Origin: Candidatus Hydrogenedentota bacterium
GTDB lineage: Bacteria > Spirochaetota > Leptospiria > Turneriellales > J094
Length of the DNA: 8,200 nt
Direction of reading: 5' to 3'
NCBI GenBank assembly: GCA_003695005.1
Contig: RFJE01000151.1
Location: forward strand, 1-8,200
How positions within the stretch are numbered: the stretch's first letter is position 1; every line of letters starts with the position of its first letter. Made by a program: the position numbers and the translations under genes. Below are positions 5,756 to 8,200 of this stretch, piece by piece. Under the pieces are notes generated by a model that was not told where the DNA came from, did no database searches, and saw only the letters and a program-made list of their open reading frames with translations.

Positions 5756-6536
5756 ATCTTTTTCCTTTTTGTTGTTTTATTAGTACGTCCACCTCTGCTT
5801 TTTTATAGTAAGGTAACCGTTTCAAATATAATTTTAAGGCTTGTTTATGAATAAGATAAATAATTCGCCAGGTGATGAGGGGGTAGCGAAAAAATAAATA
5901 CCAAATTTGCTTCGTGGAAATAGGTTTTTGCTTGCCTACCAGGCCTGCTTTTAATTCCACACCATTTTCGGATAAAGAATCGGTTCTTATGTTGAGACTG
6001 TCCGATGGCGCTTTTGCCTTGAAATGAAATTTGGCATCGTGCGAAATAAAAGGGGAGACATAAAAGTTTTTTGTCTCGACCGTCTCAAAGGTATCTTTCG
6101 TCTCTGTTGGACTGAGATAAACAAGCTTTTGTTCACCAAAAGTGTTGTTTACTTCCGCGAAGCAAGCGTAAGGCTTCTCGTTCTTGTCGTAGAAAAAATA
6201 AAAACTCACCGGGTTAAAAACATAGCCCATCACGCGAAGATGCGTCAGAATACAAATGCGCTGTGGTATCGGCAGGTTTAGGTCAGTGGCGATCTCATAG
6301 AGCTTTTGCTTCACCCTTAAAGGTCGAGGATCCCATAGGCCGTGGTCTTTCTCCCTAAAACTAAAAAGACCGAGCTTATTGTAAGAAATAAGAGAGCTTC
6401 TTGATTGCATGATTTCATCCAGGTCTAGATGCCAAAGAAAAATGCGATAAGAAAAATAGTTCTTAACCTTAAAATCCCGAGCATGCCAAACACGACCTTC
6501 ATATACACAACTTTTTACCCATTTCTTGGTGTTCAT
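5736..6536 (-). CDS. DUF1365 (COG3496) protein
   Basis: The product is 266 residues from ATG 6536. The family signatures are all present: CVYEGRVWHAR (10-20), DLDEI after a YRIFLWHLDL strand, THLRVMGYVFNPVSFYFFYD (98-117), CFAEVNNTFGE (125-135), KNFYVSPF (156-163) and a C-terminal basic-hydrophobic helix ITWRIIYLIHKQALKLYLKR (221-240). The biochemical function is not established in general. The family almost always travels with COG2907 flavoproteins and Cfa-type methyltransferases, and is taken to act with them on membrane acyl chains. I chose ATG 6536 because GGAG lies six nt upstream and its ATGA overlaps the stop of the flavoprotein gene. A GTG at 6551 would add five residues but destroys that logic. 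The gene overlaps cfa by 20 nt at its end. Confidence 0.93.
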   Translation of the reverse strand: MNTKKWVKSCVYEGRVWHARDFKVKNYFSYRIFLWHLDLDEIMQSRSSLISYNKLGLFSFREKDHGLWDPRPLRVKQKLYEIATDLNLPIPQRICILTHLRVMGYVFNPVSFYFFYDKNEKPYACFAEVNNTFGEQKLVYLSPTETKDTFETVETKNFYVSPFISHDAKFHFKAKAPSDSLNIRTDSLSENGVELKAGLVGKQKPISTKQIWYLFFRYPLITWRIIYLIHKQALKLYLKRLPYYKKAEVDVLIKQQKGKRYATTKK

Positions 6537-7774
6537 ACCAGACTCCGACACAATTCTACCGCGGACAAATAGCCATCTTCATGAAACCCATAGCGAAAAT
6601 AAGCTCCCGTAAAGTAGACAGGCCCTTCGAGGTTGAGTTTTCGTAAACTAGGTTGCATTTCAATGGCCCGCGTATCAAAAAGGGGATGCTCATACACGAT
6701 CGTTTTGTGGATTTTCTCGGCAGCAACAGGCAGAAATTCATTGATCGATACAAAGTAGTTGTTGTCAGACTTTATATTCTGCAGTTTGTTCATCCAGTAA
6801 ACCGTAGAGGATTTGTCTTGTCGGGTACGATAGTTCCATGATGACCAAATACGACGAAGAGGTGGCATTACGCTTTCATCAGAATGAAGAGTGGCGATGT
6901 TTCGTGTATAGCGAAAAGCCGATAGCACTTTTCGTTCATCGTTTGTTGGATTCTCGAGAATTCTAAGAGCGTCGGGCGCATGCGCAGCAACAATTACTTT
7001 ATCAAAAACCTCATAAGCATTACCTGTAAATACTTTTACTTTTCTGCCATCCGTGGTTATTTTTGTAACGGGGAGATTTGTAAAGACATCAGGATGTTGC
7101 GCCTCTTTTATTTTCTCGCGAATTTTATTCATATAAACGCGTGATCCCCCCGTGACGGTATACCATGTATGCTGCGTTGTCATTCCTAAGAAACCATGAT
7201 TGTGAAAAAATCGAATCAATGTAATTGCGGGGAACTTAAGCATATCTTCTGCGGGCGTAGACCATACCGCAGATGCCATCGGCACAAGAAAGTTCATGAC
7301 GAAGGCTTCGCTAAAATTTTGCTGGCGTATATACTCTTCGAGGGTGACCTTTGGCGATAGGTTTCTCAGATGCTCGGGAGCAGATTCGTTAAAGCGGTTG
7401 ATTTCGAGTAAGAATCGATAGTACTTTGGCCGGAATATGTTTTTTCTCTGTGCAAAGAGTCCATTTAAATTGGAGCCATTGTATTGAAGTCCTGTGACCA
7501 GGTTATGGAAGGAAAAAGACATGTTGCTTTTTTCATAAGGAACCCCGAGCTCGTCGAAGAGTTGCAGCAAATTTGGATATGTAACCTTGTTAAAGACAAT
7601 AAAGCCGGTATCTACGGGGAGCGTGTGCGCACCTTCGCGTACTTCTACCGTGTTGGTATGCCCCCCTACATAGGATTCTTTTTCATATACTTTAAGGTCA
7701 TAGTCATGCCGCAAGAGATAAGCTGAGCCCATCCCCGATATGCCGCTTCCTACAATGGCTAATGTTTCTTTCAT
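6533..7774 (-). CDS. COG2907 FAD-dependent amine-oxidase-like flavoprotein
   Basis: The 413-residue product has the normal length. The FAD dinucleotide-binding motif AIVGSGISGMGSAYLL is at residues 6-21, with the ribose-binding acid at Glu31 (VYEKE), followed by GGHTNTVEV (37-45) and VDTGFIVFN (54-62), both typical of COG2907. The central MASAVWSTP motif and the C-terminal FAD-closing motif VYFTGAYFRYGFHEDGYLSA (386-405) are intact. Members are predicted NAD/FAD oxidoreductases linked to Cfa-type methyltransferases. Related flavoproteins act on methylated acyl chains, for example as desaturases on the way to furan fatty acids, so an acyl-chain oxidation role is inferred here. It starts one nt after the regulator stop. 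AAGGA is about 12 nt from the ATG, rather far, so coupling probably helps. The 3' end overlaps the DUF1365 gene by four nt. Confidence 0.94.
   Translation of the reverse strand: MKETLAIVGSGISGMGSAYLLRHDYDLKVYEKESYVGGHTNTVEVREGAHTLPVDTGFIVFNKVTYPNLLQLFDELGVPYEKSNMSFSFHNLVTGLQYNGSNLNGLFAQRKNIFRPKYYRFLLEINRFNESAPEHLRNLSPKVTLEEYIRQQNFSEAFVMNFLVPMASAVWSTPAEDMLKFPAITLIRFFHNHGFLGMTTQHTWYTVTGGSRVYMNKIREKIKEAQHPDVFTNLPVTKITTDGRKVKVFTGNAYEVFDKVIVAAHAPDALRILENPTNDERKVLSAFRYTRNIATLHSDESVMPPLRRIWSSWNYRTRQDKSSTVYWMNKLQNIKSDNNYFVSINEFLPVAAEKIHKTIVYEHPLFDTRAIEMQPSLRKLNLEGPVYFTGAYFRYGFHEDGYLSAVELCRSLV
6543..6546 (-). promoter_or_regulatory. Ribosome binding site deciding the DUF1365 start
   Basis: GGAG sits six nt before ATG 6536 and lies downstream of the alternative GTG at 6551. 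It supports the ATG, which shares its bases with the preceding TGA as ATGA, a classical translational-coupling arrangement. Confidence 0.75.
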
Positions 7775-7775
7775 G

Positions 7776-8200
7776 TTACTTTTTTTCCTTTTCTCTCAAT
7801 GCTTCTCGTCGACGAAGTTTTCGATAGCCGCAGCCCCCGAACAGAACCTTCGTCGTGGCACGCGCCGAGCGTAAGTCATTTCTTATTTTGGTTATTGCTT
7901 TTGTTGTTTGCGGCATCACTATCGAGAGATGCACACTCTTATACGGAGTTTTACGCACTTCGTCGAGAAGATGGGCACGCTCCACCATACCGATATAGCG
8001 GGTAGAAATAGCGTAGCTTTTCAAAACCAGATTATGCATAAAGGCGCCTAGTTCATGCTCATCTTCGGGGAAGCTGGCCACTAAGACCGCCGGCATTTTT
8101 TCAGAGGCGATTTGGTATTGTCCGAGGTAGCCTAAAAACCAGCGCGAAAATGAGTGCTCATCCGTAATCGATAACAGGCCTTCTTCCCAAGCGTTACCAA
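7776..8200 (-). CDS. LitR/CarH-type cobalamin-binding light-sensor regulator (5' end cut by window edge)
   Basis: Only the C-terminal 140 residues are visible; the frame is open to the right edge, so the Met at 8096 is internal. Reading on from the edge gives GNAWEEGLLSITDEH: Trp (8187-8189), nine residues, then Glu-His (8159-8154). This is the Wx9EH signature of AdoCbl-binding photoreceptor regulators, where the Trp caps the adenosyl group. Next is the Rossmann-type B12-binding domain with FPEDEHELG, the DxHxxG motif whose His (8055-8057) would be the lower cobalt ligand, and VLFGGCG at the end. In the family, an N-terminal MerR DNA-binding domain precedes this; the dark tetramer represses and light breaks the Co-C bond, releasing DNA. 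The MerR part is off-window, so a non-DNA-binding B12 protein is possible. The tail after GGCG is only about 16 basic residues, shorter than usual. It is co-directional with and one nt from the flavoprotein gene. Confidence 0.88.
   Translation of the reverse strand, partial: GNAWEEGLLSITDEHSFSRWFLGYLGQYQIASEKMPAVLVASFPEDEHELGAFMHNLVLKSYAISTRYIGMVERAHLLDEVRKTPYKSVHLSIVMPQTTKAITKIRNDLRSARATTKVLFGGCGYRKLRRREALREKEKK

Noticed and set aside
6549..6551. GTG start for the DUF1365 protein
   Set aside because: The GGAG ribosome site lies downstream of it and serves ATG 6536, which also forms an ATGA overlap.
7799..8005. Plus-strand frame with a hydrophobic stretch opposite the regulator gene
   Set aside because: It is antisense to the B12-binding domain with conserved motifs and has no plausible ribosome site or family match.
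8094..8096. ATG as start of a 106-residue protein
   Set aside because: The frame continues upstream to the window edge and encodes the Wx9EH motif, so this Met is internal.

Overview
The window reads almost entirely on the minus strand. It looks like a moderately AT-rich, double-membraned bacterium, most plausibly a spirochaete of the Leptospirales. The evidence is a long Ala/Lys/Glu-rich LysM lipoprotein with a loose, spirochaete-like lipobox, a lone STAS anti-sigma antagonist beside it, and an eroded transposase of a type common in such genomes. The genus is inference; no rRNA or other marker gene is present.

From right to left, in the direction of transcription, the layout is as follows. 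Positions 8200-2821 hold a tightly packed six-gene operon. It begins with the C-terminal part of a cobalamin-binding, light-sensor-type regulator of the LitR/CarH family, which enters from the right edge and keeps the Wx9EH and DxHxxG signatures. The next genes are a COG2907 FAD-dependent amine-oxidase-like flavoprotein, a DUF1365 protein, a cyclopropane-fatty-acid-synthase-type methyltransferase, an exported protein of unknown function and a TIGR01777-type NAD(P)-binding SDR protein. Gaps are -20 to +15 nt, so translational coupling is likely. The combination is known in other phyla as a light- or stress-inducible membrane-lipid-modification cluster. Here the sensor gene is the first visible member of the operon, so the cluster probably controls itself. 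The operon promoter and the N-terminal DNA-binding domain lie outside the window.

Positions 2820-1760 hold no intact gene. They contain a decayed IS1182-type transposase (minus strand, about 2638-2171) with frameshifts, stops and an apparent internal deletion. Two short plus-strand open stretches flank it. One encodes a signal-peptide-like sequence that becomes open if a single A is restored in a homopolymer. Palindromes and a likely promoter for the next gene follow.

Positions 1759-1 hold a STAS-domain anti-sigma factor antagonist, then a strong hairpin, then a lipoprotein with two DUF4398-like helical repeats, a long coiled-coil region and a C-terminal LysM domain. The lipoprotein runs off the left edge. 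It probably bridges the outer or inner membrane and peptidoglycan.

Functional picture: the right-hand two thirds are about light- or B12-responsive remodelling of membrane fatty acids. The left end is cell-envelope and sigma-factor housekeeping. The middle is a graveyard of a mobile element and perhaps of the gene it disrupted.
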